In this document: positions 12,001-31,676 of the stretch, piece after piece
Numbering within the stretch: the first letter of the stretch is position 1
Layout of the letters: the number at the start of each line of letters is the position of its first letter
Source of the DNA: Branchiostoma floridae
Lineage: Eukaryota > Chordata > Leptocardii > Amphioxiformes > Branchiostomatidae
Assembly (NCBI RefSeq): GCF_000003815.2
Contig: NC_049982.1
Coordinates: 29,773,100-29,832,333 of the forward strand
Length of the DNA: 59,234 nucleotides
Direction of reading: 5' to 3'
Translations under genes and position numbers: made by a program
The notes under the pieces: model-generated
The model's database searches: none
Told to the model about the DNA's origin: nothing
What the model saw: only the letters and a program-made list of their open reading frames with translations

Positions 12001-12856
12001 AATGATAGTAGATGATTTTGCAAGGATGAGGAACTCAAATCAGGCCTTACATGAGTCACATCACTATTAATAAGTCCTATCATAGTACCAGGAGAAACCC
12101 CTGCCATCATATTAATAAAACATTTTTACCATTCAAAGGCTTGTAATGCAGACACCAGGAGGTATTTTGATACATCCTTCTCTGTAAATGCCATTTCCTT
12201 CCCTGGTAGGTTATTTCTGGTGCAAAGGTTATTTTTGATCCTCGGAACTTCCTCCTGTTACCATAAAAGGAGAGTCATCTCCTGTCCTGTTCTGTATTTA
12301 ATTGAAAGGTCGTGGTTTTGCTTCAGTGATGAAAGAGAGATAATCGAAGACATCTAAGAAAAGTCAGTCCCCATTTCCTTTTATGGGGGCATCTTTAACA
12401 AGCTAACTTCTTACAAAGGTTCTGACAAGTGTATTGGACACCAAGGCATCTATCATACATTTACTGAGTTTTCTCTAGCTCCTCTATGAAAGGTCAGCTC
12501 AGCATGAGCTTGTCTCAGATTTCTAGACACTAAACATTACATCCTTCCCACTCCATTAACAAAGCGTCACTTCTGAGATACTGTTATTTATGTTATACCT
12601 GGGCTACAATAACGATTTGGGTGTTCTAGACTGGGTGATAACTTGCCGTATCACATTGGTTTATCACATAGGCTTTTGTCAATGGAATTGAATGCATTTA
12701 ACATGCACCGAAAATCTGCAGAAGATTCAAATACCGGAGTTGGACTTTGGAATTACTTTTGTTACAATTTTTTTTGTTCCAGGGCACCAAATGTACACAA
12801 TTTCTGGCACATTTCGTATTGAAACATGTTTTCTAGGGTGGGTATGACATAAATAC
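9080..12856. other. Long AT-rich non-coding stretch after peroxiredoxin
   Basis: It contains the peroxiredoxin 3' UTR, with no clear nearby AATAAA, and intergenic DNA. The only structured element I see is one decayed terminus of a pogo-type MITE at 9604-9690. All open frames are short and show no family resemblance. Confidence 0.5.
9604..9690 (+). mobile_element. Half of a pogo/Tigger-like MITE
   Basis: TACCGTCAAACCTGTACTAG followed by GACCACCT and GGCCATTGTGACC resembles the terminus TACAGTCAAACTTGCCC...GACCACC of the complete element at 22194-22656. Only one end is recognisable. Confidence 0.5.
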
Positions 12857-12938
12857 AATACAACACGGTGCATTCTGCATCACATTATGTATTTCAGTGT
12901 ATTCTGCATCCATGATGTGGAATATGCCGTGTTGTATT
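12857..12938 (+). repeat. 82-nt hairpin with 26-nt arms
   Basis: The arms at 12857-12882 and 12913-12938 pair over 26 positions: 21 Watson-Crick pairs, 4 G-U wobbles if the + strand is transcribed, and one C-A mismatch. The loop is 30 nt. The stem extends a few more pairs beyond one mismatch. The size resembles a microRNA precursor, but it could equally be a decayed palindromic mobile element. No expression evidence is available. Confidence 0.4.
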
Positions 12939-13376
12939 CTATATATACATGTTTGATATGACTTTGTGCTTCGTGCAGAGTTGCACACGTCGGAAGCAGG
13001 AGGCCTGGAGTCTTTTCTACCCAGCAGCAGGACAGAGTTGGTGTGCTGACTTGCCTGGCTGCAGTCTGCATTGTACACTGTACACTTCCAAAACCTACAG
13101 AAAATACACAGATCAAATCATTAAACACAGAAGATGCACAGAGCAAATCACTTATCATCAAGTTGTTGTCATACAAACAACAGATTTTATACGTTGCTAC
13201 TAACTGCTTGTTGCTACTAGTTTTATGGCTATGGTAGAATATGATTTTAGAAATTCATACTTTTCTTGAGGCATTGGCAAAAGCTTGGAGAACTTCTGAA
13301 GACTTATTTAGATATCCTATTTCTTTCAGAAGTGGTTTTACTTTGGGGACATTGATAGATAGGATGTACGAGGGGC

Positions 13377-13923
13377 ATTCAATAAGTAATGTCCCTGACC
13401 CATTTCCCATAGCAGGAGATTAATGAAACTTGGCACAGTTATTAGTCTTTCTCTTCATAGGAACCACCCAGAGTTTTGCATTTCTCCCATCATTTGATGT
13501 AGCTCTGGACACCGTTCTTGTAGGACACCCCAGGTTGGTCCTCCGACAGATGCCTCATTAATGGCAGAAGAGGGACGACCAGGTCTGGGAGCTGTTTCCA
13601 CAGACTTCCGGCCACGTTTGAATTCAGGATGCCAGCGTTTTACAAGGTCATATGATGGGGCATCATCACCATAAGTTTTTTTCATTTCATCAAAAGTCCC
13701 CTTTGGTGTGCGTCCTTTCAAATACAAAAACCGGATCACTGCGCGACACTCAACTTGCTCCATTTCACACCTGGTCCATTTCACACCTGACTCAGTTCAA
13801 ACACCAGTAAATCAGTAACCACAATTAGTTCAGAGCTGTTTTTTGCAACATAACCCATAGAGATATGACTCATTACACATGCAAAATTTCATCTAGATCA
13901 AACAACTGGAAGTGGGTCAGGGA
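13377..13923 (-). mobile_element. Internally deleted mariner-family element
   Basis: The left end reads CGAGGGGCATTCAATAAG, then GTCCCTGACCCATTTCC at 13391. The right side carries the inverted match GGAAGTGGGTCAGGGAC at 13908-13924, with one difference over 17 bp. Between them, on the minus strand, is a transposase N-terminal fragment. The outermost part of the right terminus is lost where the minisatellite begins. Confidence 0.7.
13455..13784 (-). pseudogene. Mariner transposase fragment (HTH_48-type DNA-binding domain)
   Basis: The translation contains VECRAVIRFLYLKGRTP, FDEMKKTYGDDAPSYD, VKRWHPEFKRGRKSVE and TAPRPGRPSSAINEAS. This is the paired helix-turn-helix N-terminus of Mos1/mariner transposases. 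After about 75 residues it jumps to an unrelated or C-terminal-like tail (ERCPELHQMMGEMQNSGWF). The DDD/DDE catalytic core is therefore deleted and the copy cannot transpose by itself. The start codon shown is nominal. Confidence 0.75.
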
Positions 13924-14216
13924 CAGCTGTTACTGTCCATGGTGCTGAACTACTATCAGCTGTTAGTGTCCGTGGTGCTGAACTACTGACAGCTGTTACT
14001 GTCCGTGGTGCTGAACTAATGACAGCTGTTACTGTCCATGGTGCTGAACTACTGTCAGCTGTTACTGTCCGTGGTGCTGAACTACTGACAGCTGTTACTG
14101 TCCATGGTGCTGAACTACTCTCAGCTGTTACTGTTCGTGGTGCTGAACTACTGACAGCTGTTACTGTCCATGGTGCTGACTACTGATAGCTGTTACTGTC
14201 CATGGTGCTGAACTAC
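13924..14216 (+). repeat. 33-bp minisatellite, about 8.9 copies
   Basis: The unit CAGCTGTTACTGTCC(A/G)TGG followed by TGCTGAACTACTGA is 33 bp long. There are nine copies, one with a 1-bp deletion and the last incomplete. Copies with CCATGG and CCGTGG mostly alternate, and their last bases (TAT/TGT/TCT versus TGA) co-vary with that, so a 66-bp dimer is the likely amplification unit. The array begins at the broken end of the mariner remnant. One frame is free of stops because the unit is a multiple of three, but nothing suggests translation. Confidence 0.9.
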
Positions 14217-15124
14217 CAGGATCTTAAGATTCTTGTGTGAAAACTGCGCAGGGGTTAAGAATAAGAGAGAGTATTAATCCTTTTGTTTGAAACTACTGTT
14301 TTTAACTGATAGTTGGACCTTTATAATACATGAGCAAATCTACTTTGATATACACCAATATTGCCTTCACTTCAGTTTGACACATCCTTGAGGCTAAAAA
14401 GCTTGCCATGTAGTATTACAAGTTGGACTCTTTGATGTCAGTTCCTGCATTTGGAGAGTAATTAAATCAGACACGCTTCAGGCACCTATCAGATTTCATC
14501 TGCATTTCAAAGACTCCCATCAGCTCTTGCCATTAGAAGTTACTAGTATATCACTTTCATCTTGATACTTCTACCACTGTTTAAATTTTTACTTAAACCA
14601 GAGAGGCACCCCAGTCATAGTAAGAATGCGTGGAGCAAGGAGATCTTATATCCTTCTCGCATGGGGGCATCACTCTGAATGTTACAGCTACAATTGACTC
14701 CTTGTGAGACATGTTTGATGGTCAGGAGCTGGCAGGCCACATCCTGTTTTTGTTTGATGTATGGAGGCTTTTGAAGTGAGAATACAGGAAATATGCTTCA
14801 GGCTGATTACAGTCAAAGTGACATCAAAAGGAATGAAATAACGCTTGTAGGTTCAACAATTGCTTGACCGCCATCCTGTTTGACATTTTTTGGAATGTTA
14901 GTCAGACACATTTTTACCCTCCCAATTTTTGTAACTCTAAATGTTGAATTTTTGTTGTCCCTTTTACCCTTTACCTCATCATTGTTATGGGCCTTTAGCC
15001 AAGACAACATTCATTCATCTCCTCTAAATATCCCTCCAAGTATCAGTCCCTCGAAAGGTCTTGAAACTTAAACCTTGCTATTGTAAATTACTGCTCTTCA
15101 TATGTGTAAGCTAGCTTTCTAGTG
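14217..15124. other. Non-coding spacer
   Basis: I see no gene, RNA or clear repeat in this AT-rich stretch. Confidence 0.5.
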
Positions 15125-15327
15125 CTGTAAATGCAGAAATGTTTGCAGTTTTTGTGGTGGCCACTTCAACGCAAACTTAAAAGCACCACACACATTTTTC
15201 CATTACAGTATGTAACTAAAGTCTATGGTGCTACTGCAAACTTAAAACCACAGGGAACACTCCATTTTCCCGCTAACGCGAAATGAAATCCCTGCAAACT
15301 TAAATCCATTTAACGTTACAGTATTGT
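15125..15327 (+). mobile_element. MITE, CTGTAAATGC family, degenerate copy
   Basis: It starts CTGTAAATGCAGAAAT and ends near TTACAG. Internally it has GTGGTGGCCACTTCAACGC and two ACTTAAAACCAC-like words. The layout matches the better preserved copy at 23490-23702. Confidence 0.7.
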
Positions 15328-15969
15328 TTGTGTTGAATCTATAGTTTTATCCATTTTTTTGCATCCTCTTCTCAAATGTTTGTGTGAAATCTGTGCAAAG
15401 ATTGGATCCACCACTCAGAAAGAGAGTCCAAATCTAAGACACAACAAGTAAATCAACTTAGAAACCACAACAGCCTCTTGCTTCTGTTTCAATTCTATTC
15501 ACACAAGCAACAAATGTCAGCTGCAGGATAAATACTGAATAAACAAACCTGTATGCTTCATTGAGAGTAAACCTTGCACTTTTGTTGTTCTAAGTAACCT
15601 TTGAAACTCAAAGTTCAACATCTCTACCCTTAGATCCTAGAACATTGTTACATTTCAGCCTTCCAGCGTTAACATTACACGGTCCACACATGAAAGGGTA
15701 CTGCATGAGTTGTATTTCATCTTTATGAAGAAGGGTTTACAAATGTGAACATGAAAGGTTGAAACGATCAAAGACAGGAAGCATTTCACACCAGGGAAAG
15801 GCCACCTGCTTCCTGAATGCCTGAGTAGTTAAATGTCAGTTAAGCCCTAGAAGGCGGCAGGTTCATCAGAGATCCCTCAACCTCCCTGACAAGGCAAATG
15901 GAATCACTTTGTAAGCCAAACGAATGCCAAGTAAGCTGAAACTCTGTTTTCAGAGATGAATTTGAATAA

Positions 15970-16091
15970 CCTTGCACATATATGCACTTTATTACATGTA
16001 CATTGTATGAAGTAACTGTCAGCCTTGTCACCTTGCACATATATGCACTTTATTACATGTACATTGTATGAAGTAACTGTCAGCCTTGTCA
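15970..16091 (+). repeat. Exact 61-bp tandem duplication
   Basis: The unit begins CCTTGCACATATATGCAC and ends CAGCCTTGTCA. Two head-to-tail copies start at 15970 and 16031, and I see no differences. It is either a recent duplication or an assembly artefact. Confidence 0.9.
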
Positions 16092-16174
16092 CTCGGACTT
16101 AAGGAGACAGACTACTGCTCTCTACTAAATATAGTTCATTACTGAATGTTAACCATGATTTGGCTGTGTAACAG

Positions 16175-16523
16175 CAGGGCTCGAAATTCATTTTTGGGAT
16201 TAGGTGCACTGGTGCACCGGGCTTAAAAAAATTTTTGGGTGCACCACTTAGATTTAAGTAGAATGTAAAAAAAGCACCTTAGTGTTACCTAGTAACAAAA
16301 CTTAGTTACAAGCTATCAAATTCTTAAACAAGTAACATGACAGATATTTTTATTATCTTTCTAACACTTAGATGTCAAGAATATGATGTATACTAGTATA
16401 CTTGATATCTTTCCATACATAAACCTAAGAAAATATTTGGGTGCACCCACTGAAAATAATAGGGTGCACAGTTCCAATTTTGGGTGCACCTGGGTGCACA
16501 TGCACCCAGTATTTCGAGCCCTG
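16175..16523 (-). mobile_element. Foldback MITE, CAGGGCTCGAAA ends, GGGTGCACC type
   Basis: The ends are CAGGGCTCGAAATTC and ATTTCGAGCCCTG, flanked on both sides by AACAG (a 5-bp target-site duplication). Both arms contain many GGTGCACC/GGGTGCAC words. It is in opposite orientation to the copy at 19398-19756. The CAGGG terminus resembles hAT-type ends, but hAT elements usually make 8-bp duplications. Confidence 0.8.
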
Positions 16524-17462
16524 AACAGGCACGCAAAGATTTTAAATGCAGGTAGTGAGCTCAAGATGACAGTGTCTGTTTACAACAGGACAATCAGCCC
16601 TTTCACATTGTGACAGTACCGGCCGGGGGTAAGACCAGACGGGCATACAGAAACCTGCAATAGCCTTGAAGAGGAGACGCAATGTCTGAAGAACAACAAC
16701 ATCAAAAACTCAGATAGTGGAAGTAATTTTGCTACATTGATCTGGTTATACCAAGGACAGAAACTGTTCCTCTAACATTGTCTGTGTCACGCAAAGGTTT
16801 ATGAAGTTGCAACTAGACTGGTAAAACACAAAGGTAGCCACTAATGCAGAAGCAATGTCACCAAAACTATGGAGGATTAGATCTGGCAGGTAGACTGAGC
16901 AGACTGTGCACGCAAACAATTCAAATCCTTGTCTCTGTTATCCGGTTGGTGAAATTGGATGGGATCAGGGCACTTGTGTAATCATTTTTCCTGTGTGTGT
17001 CTCACAGTCACAATGGTGGAACTTTGAACTGAATAATGATTTCTGATAACCCTAGCTGAATAGACACGCCTTAACGAAGTCCTCAATTTCTTAGGTCACT
17101 GATGACCAACTAGTTATTTCTGAAAACACCTGCTGTGGTCATAATGAATGTAGGGGTGTTCCACAGCACCTATCCGGAGGACAGTTGATTTGAGTTCATT
17201 AAGAATATCACGTCACATGAAAGTGTTGCCTGCGTTACAAATTTTTCCTGTGTGGAATGCTGTCGCCCTGATTTGGCCGCAGTTCCATCATGAATCTGAT
17301 AAAAAACATGATGATGATATAGTGTCCTTGAATTTTGTAAGTGTAGAATCTCATTTGTCACTTGTTAATGAACACTCTCTAAGTCACAGTGGAGATGTCC
17401 ACACTTCTGGTCTGACAATCAAGCAAGGAAATTGGGCCAATGGGGATACTAAAAATGAGGCT
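16524..17462. other. Non-coding spacer before gap
   Basis: No recognisable coding exon was found. The hydrophobic-motif exon expected next for the S6 kinase (GFSFVA) is not here on the minus strand. Confidence 0.45.
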
Positions 17463-18283
17463 NNNNNNNNNNNNNNNNNNNNNNNNNNNNNNNNNNNNNN
17501 NNNNNNNNNNNNNNNNNNNNNNNNNNNNNNNNNNNNNNNNNNNNNNNNNNNNNNNNNNNNNNNNNNNNNNNNNNNNNNNNNNNNNNNNNNNNNNNNNNNN
17601 NNNNNNNNNNNNNNNNNNNNNNNNNNNNNNNNNNNNNNNNNNNNNNNNNNNNNNNNNNNNNNNNNNNNNNNNNNNNNNNNNNNNNNNNNNNNNNNNNNNN
17701 NNNNNNNNNNNNNNNNNNNNNNNNNNNNNNNNNNNNNNNNNNNNNNNNNNNNNNNNNNNNNNNNNNNNNNNNNNNNNNNNNNNNNNNNNNNNNNNNNNNN
17801 NNNNNNNNNNNNNNNNNNNNNNNNNNNNNNNNNNNNNNNNNNNNNNNNNNNNNNNNNNNNNNNNNNNNNNNNNNNNNNNNNNNNNNNNNNNNNNNNNNNN
17901 NNNNNNNNNNNNNNNNNNNNNNNNNNNNNNNNNNNNNNNNNNNNNNNNNNNNNNNNNNNNNNNNNNNNNNNNNNNNNNNNNNNNNNNNNNNNNNNNNNNN
18001 NNNNNNNNNNNNNNNNNNNNNNNNNNNNNNNNNNNNNNNNNNNNNNNNNNNNNNNNNNNNNNNNNNNNNNNNNNNNNNNNNNNNNNNNNNNNNNNNNNNN
18101 NNNNNNNNNNNNNNNNNNNNNNNNNNNNNNNNNNNNNNNNNNNNNNNNNNNNNNNNNNNNNNNNNNNNNNNNNNNNNNNNNNNNNNNNNNNNNNNNNNNN
18201 NNNNNNNNNNNNNNNNNNNNNNNNNNNNNNNNNNNNNNNNNNNNNNNNNNNNNNNNNNNNNNNNNNNNNNNNNNNNNNNNNNN
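17463..18283. other. Assembly gap (821 N)
   Basis: A sized gap downstream of the last visible kinase exon. It is a plausible location for the missing hydrophobic-motif exon. Confidence 0.95.
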
Positions 18284-18561
18284 TCACTGATTGATGAAAA
18301 ATCCTATTAACTGGCCTAATACAATGTTTAAGCGTGGTACATGCTACAGGTATGGCTCTCCTAAGACACAGCTTGACATGGCTCCTAAAATACTATGGGC
18401 TCCACACCGGAAAGCATGCAAATTAGAGTTAAAACACGAGTGGCAGGACTAGAGTTTGAAGAAACAACCTAATGCCTGGTCTGAGTAATGCCAGTTGATA
18501 GTTACATGTTACAACCACAATAGCAAGGCAGAATATATACATTTGCCTTACTCCCTGCTAA

Positions 18562-18885
18562 CAGGGATAAACAAGTCCACTAGCCCTATTGTCCAGGGCA
18601 AGTGAAAGTGCTTTTCGGGCAAGTGCATGTCCTACCCCACTTGTCCGATCGGGCAAGTAAGATTTTTCCATTGATTTTAGTGCAATTTTGATAAGCTTGT
18701 TACTTTTTACAGTCATGACATCAAGCAATTGTCTACAGAGAATTCCATTGCTGGAAGTGAAAATGCATATACTAGTAACAGTGACATTTGAATTTTGGGC
18801 AAGTGAAAAATTGGTTCGGGCAAGTACATTTTTTATGTGCTTGCCCGATAGGACAAGTGGATTTTAGAAAACTTGCTCAACCCTT
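18562..18885 (+). mobile_element. Foldback MITE, GGGCAAGTG type, copy 1
   Basis: It begins CAGGGATAAACAAGTCCACT and ends CTTGCTCAACCCTT. Both ends are flanked by GCTAA (5-bp target-site duplication). The word GGGCAAGTG or its complement CACTTGCCC recurs in both arms. A second copy lies at 26179-26499. Confidence 0.8.
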
Positions 18886-18958
18886 GCTAAGGTAGTCTTT
18901 TGGAACCCAACAATGTATTGGTTACACAATCAGGCAACATGTACATGTACAATGTAGT

Positions 18959-18985
18959 AATCTCCAGGCAGATCTACTAGTGGCT
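18959..18985 (+). mobile_element. Isolated TCTCCAAGCAGA-family terminus
   Basis: AATCTCCAGGCAGATC matches the termini of the family seen at 29126, 29367 and 36269, but no partner end is nearby. Confidence 0.45.
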
Positions 18986-19053
18986 TCAGGAGTCTAGCTG
19001 GCCAAGGAATGCTCTATGCCACAAGGATTTTAAATTCACTGAAATTCTGATAC

Positions 19054-27430
<8,377 letters not shown>

Positions 27431-28455
27431 TAGCTTAATAGCCATTCTTTAAAAAAAAAAAGTTAGGTTTGCCTTATTGGAATAATTTGTAGCAGATTGC
27501 GTAACATAGCTCAAAACCTTGCTCCTATAGTATGTAATGAAGGTAATGGCAACAATCTCGTCAAAAAGATAAAAGCTCAACACACAAATGAATAAAAAAT
27601 ATGTCATTGTTTTGGTTCTATACACTACACCTTAATGTACCCATATTACCAAATGATCGGAAAACGTTGAAGGCACATTAGGCGACAAAAGAACTATTTT
27701 GAATCCAAAATTAAAATCCATTCGACCTATTACTGCGATAGAGCTGTATTGCAATTAAAAACCAGTGACCGTAGGTAACATACTCTCCGACGTAATTATG
27801 ATTTATGTCGGTTGTGTTGTTTTCTGGTGTGTGACACTATGTTTTATATGAAAAATAGGTTCGAACACTAATTACATAGACCGACTACAATACTCAGTCG
27901 ACGGTCACAGAGTAAAAATGACAGCTTGTTCCGCCAACACCACCGCTGGACTCAGAACTCCACATGACGGTAGCGCATTGGTCCCAGCGGGGTGGGGGAT
28001 GTGCCACGCGGGCTGCTAAGTACGGGCGGGCACACGACTTCCAAACACATGTATCTGGAATTGGACATTAAGGTTTCTTAGATAGCCTCCAAAGGAGACC
28101 CTCTGGGTCGTTTTTTTTCTCATCTTTTTCACCATTTGGCATTAAAAAAAACCGTGACTTTTGCAGGACGTTAGCTAGCTAACCTTTTTTTTGTAAACCA
28201 GATTCAGATTCAGCTTTATTCCTGGATGACTTGCCATGTATATACACATGAAATGCGTCATCAGTCACAGAATCAACTTTAAAACATTAATGCATTTACA
28301 ACATTTAAAATTAGACAGCAATCGGATTAAAAAAATATACATGACAGAATCAACATTCTTTACCGATCAACTAGCACTTTCGTACAGCAATCTTACAGAA
28401 CGGGGAGCAAATGACAGTTCATGTCTCTTCGTTTTACTTCTAGATGCCCTGTATC
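27431..28455. other. Non-coding sequence after single-N join
   Basis: No upstream kinase exon is recognisable here. A minus-strand retroelement tail lies at 28199-28300, where the complement reads GGAATAAAGCTGAATCTGAA followed by another TCTG. Confidence 0.5.
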
Positions 28456-28678
28456 TAGCCGGGTATCCAGACCGCCGTGCTATACTCGCTAATCCCTTCG
28501 GGCCGGCAACCGATTAGCCCCGCCGCAGAACACAGTACGCGGGCCCTGGTTATCTCTCCGGGTGCCAATTACCTCTGGGTGCAAATAGAGACTGGGGCTT
28601 CTAACGTTCTCTGGCGCAAGGACTATAGATTAGCGCGAAAGGGCTATAGTTTAGAGCGAGGGACTGGTATCCAGGCTA
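28456..28678 (+). mobile_element. TAGCC...GGCTA MITE with perfect 9-bp target-site duplication
   Basis: The ends are TAGCCGGGTATCCAG and CTGGTATCCAGGCTA. They are flanked by CCCTGTATC on both sides (28447-28455 and 28679-28687). A 9-bp duplication is typical of Mutator/MULE-type transposition. There is no coding capacity. Relatives lie at 45460-45546 and 46496-46650. Confidence 0.87.
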
Positions 28679-28969
28679 CCCTGTATCGGGCTTCCCGACG
28701 AAGACTGTACGAACTGGTCGCTTGTGTATAGCGACTCACAAATTGAAAACGGTCAGCAAAAGTATTTTATGAAACGAGAAGAAAAAGATAGCAGGCTAGA
28801 TTTCGCGGGTATTCCCTCTGCATTTCACGAGAAATACATCGGTCTACTGCATACAAAACTCACATAGAGTTATACCAACACCATGTGAAGGTCCGTTAGG
28901 CTCCGACATGAAATCGAACATAGCCAAATAGGGGAACCGTACGCGTGGGAAAGCTTAACTTCTTTTACT

Positions 28970-29328
28970 ATCCAAGCAGAGGTTAGGTTCCGGATGTTTT
29001 TTTACGTTTCTATGGCTTAGGCATTTTCCCGGGCTTTCTATTATATACCGTTTCCTTTCTTTATGCCTCGCGGCCTAGGCCGGGAGACATCAGAAAGCCC
29101 GATGAAAATGACAAAAAAAAAAAATAATCTCCAAGCAGATCCTACGGTGCCATAAGATAGTATCAAAGCTGGCCAGGGAGTATAGCCGGCTAAGGGAGTC
29201 AAACGGGCACCGGCACGGGAAGTTTTATATTATACATTACGCACCGTGGATCTGGTTGGAGATTTAAAAAAAAACGTCAAAAAGCAGCCGGAGTCTTATC
29301 TGTCTAACCTCTGCTTGGAGAGGAGACT
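28970..29328 (+). mobile_element. Outer CCAAGCAGAGGTTAG MITE hosting a nested copy
   Basis: The left end is ATCCAAGCAGAGGTTAGG near 28971. The right end is the inverted form CTAACCTCTGCTTGGAGAGG, ending at about 29323. A second element (29125-29264) sits inside it. Confidence 0.6.
29125..29264 (+). mobile_element. TAATCTCC MITE inserted in an A-tract
   Basis: It starts TAATCTCCAAGCAGATCC and ends GGATCTGGTTGGAGATTT. Runs of A flank both sides, consistent with a duplicated A9 target. The internal part is shared with 29367-29528 (ATAGTATCAAAGCTGGCC, AGTCAAACGGGCACCGG). Confidence 0.75.
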
Positions 29329-29366
29329 TGTTTATACTAGGCGATAGCTAAATCTTTCAATTTCTT

Positions 29367-29528
29367 TAATCTCCAAGCAGATCCTACGGTGCCATAAGAT
29401 AGTATCAAAGCTGGCCAAGGAGTATAGCCGGTCAAGGGGAGTCAAACGGGCACCGGAAACCGAATGGATGCAGATCCTACGGTGGGTTTGATACTATATT
29501 ACGCAACCGTGGATCTGCTTGGAGATTA
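29367..29528 (+). mobile_element. TAATCTCC...GGAGATTA MITE with perfect 9-bp duplication
   Basis: The terminal repeats are TAATCTCCAAGCAGATCC and its near-complement GGATCTGCTTGGAGATTA. CAATTTCTT lies directly on both sides (29358-29366 and 29529-29537). No coding capacity. Confidence 0.87.
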
Positions 29529-31262
29529 CAATTTCTTGGCAGGCGAGAAGATGACTCAGCCAGGCATCCTAGCCACGTGACCCGTGACTGGTACATACAG
29601 TACCAACGGGACGTCCCTCGAGCCCTGTGCTAAACATGGTTGTATCGACACCAGACCAGGATTGAAAATTCAAGTAAATTGCCATGTGCTTGAATCGTGA
29701 TTTATTTCAGAACTACGTAGCTTAAACGAAAACTATATCGTTAATGAAGAGTCGCCCTAACCAACTATTGTGCTAGATCTATTACTAGATTTTATCTGTG
29801 GTACCAAAACACTTCCAGATGCCCGCATATATAATATTTTGTAGAGGTTCGTCTGAAGTTAGATTACATAATTTACAAGTCAAGATTCCACAAGCAAATG
29901 GAATCATACCCCGCACTCTACAACTACAGTACAAGAAAACCCACAAAGACCAACAGCGACAATCAACTGATGAGAGACCGTCTATAAAACAAGAAGCTCC
30001 CACATGCCTTGTAAGACCTTGTAGAGATCTATAACGTCCTTGGGCTACTCAACTCGACAAGCCCCCCTCCCGCCTATTAAACAATAACACTACAGTATCG
30101 CCTCCCCAAAGAACAGGTCCCCAAGTGTTATACTTCGAGTGGTACACTTCGAGTGGTACACTGTATCATTTCAGAATGAAGTTCTACATACCAAAGAACA
30201 TTGGGGAGCTATCCAGTCGGAAAGGCAGGCGTGTACCGCGGTCTGTTCAGTTGTTATTTTCCATAAACGAGGCGCCCGCTCTTCCACGTTGATCGATCAT
30301 TTCACCATATTTGTTACAGCCACGTGAAAGTCTGTCCGTTCAAGGGAGGCCATCCTTTGTCCGTTGCCATGATGTAACTCACGAAGAGACTGCAGAATGT
30401 CACGAAATAAGTTTAACTCGAATCAACATAACTGTTTTGACTGTGAGAAAAGTAGTGGACCCCACACAGGACAAGCTTTATATCTGGACTGTTCCACTAT
30501 CCCCCAGTTCGACACCCCGTCGATGACCCCGTTATGACCCCGGCCTGACTTACAAGATTTTATTCTTCAAGCAGATGTTGGGTAGAAGTGGTGGTCGGGA
30601 TTTCGCAGGCCGCGGCTTCTATACTCCGACCCAATCCCCGCTTGGAGATTATTTGTGAAGCGTTTCCGACTAGTTTCTGTAGGTTTCGGTTTGCCCAGCA
30701 TGTCTTTTTCCGAAGTACCGACGGATATTAAAAACAGTTTTAACTCTACTCTACGCTTCACATATAAAGTGAATTGGAGAAGGTGCTTTAATAGTTAGTG
30801 GCATAAACAGATTGAAATGTCGGAGGAGGATATAGCTATAGAAACTATTTTTTTCGTAGCTGGACTTCGCGAACGAAGACCATTCTCTAGGGGGTTCGTC
30901 GGCCACATGCTCGCTGATGGCTAGTCAGTCCTATGCATGCGGGACAGACACACCCGTTCACAACGGTTGCAGGGGAATGCTTCGTTGGGGGCCTGGATCA
31001 CGGCGGTGTGTCTGCAGCCTTTCTCCTCAAGAGCAGCTCTATAGAAACTACATTTATTGTCATAATGAGCTGACATCAAATGCTCAAAGCCTGTACGTGG
31101 ATTTTATTTGCCGACACTTTATACATTTCGAAACGTTACCATCTGAACTGTACCTATTATTCGTGGTGGGTTTAACCCGTAGCGGTTAGAACCAAAAAAA
31201 TTTAAAAAACTTAAGTCCCTAGAAATGTCTAGCGACTGTTTATTTCTTTCACTTCCGTCACT
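29529..31262. other. Non-coding, repeat-derived
   Basis: One decayed member of the same TIR family spans about 30567-30652 (TTCAAGCAGATGTTGGGT and ACCCAATCCCCGCTTGGAGA). I see no gene. Confidence 0.45.
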
Positions 31263-31676
31263 TATTGGGTTTGTGTCGGTCGTAGAAAGAATCCTATTAT
31301 TAGTATTTATCAGAGGTAAGACTGTTACCCATTGTGACCTTCTTCTCTCACATACCTCAATTTCCGTCAGCCGGTCTTATCAACGCGATGGTTTTTCGCT
31401 TGCGTAACATAGTCTCCATGTTTGACTCAGGCCGGTTTTCTCGGGCCCTCTATTTTGTCATATTTTCTCTATGCCCATTAGCCATACTCTTCAACATGTA
31501 GGTTTCGGGTCTGTTTTCATTATGCCTACCACATTACCCCCCACACAGTCAGAGGTTCGACTCAGGCTTGTCTTCGGCCCCGGGCTTTCCCTTTGGTGGA
31601 CAACACATTGAAATGTAAAAGAAAAAGCCGAAGCCGGACTTAGAGAGCTTTCATAGTAAGGAAGGAATTATTACCT

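Noticed and set aside
12833-13203. Overlapping open frames on both strands with GC content higher than the surroundings
   Set aside because: No family resemblance, no consistent splice sites, and the 5' part overlaps the hairpin. It could be an unknown exon but cannot be supported.
13924-14216. Regular repeats resembling a CRISPR array or a coding 11-residue repeat
   Set aside because: Copies are contiguous with no unique spacers, the genome is eukaryotic, and a 1-bp deletion breaks the open frame.
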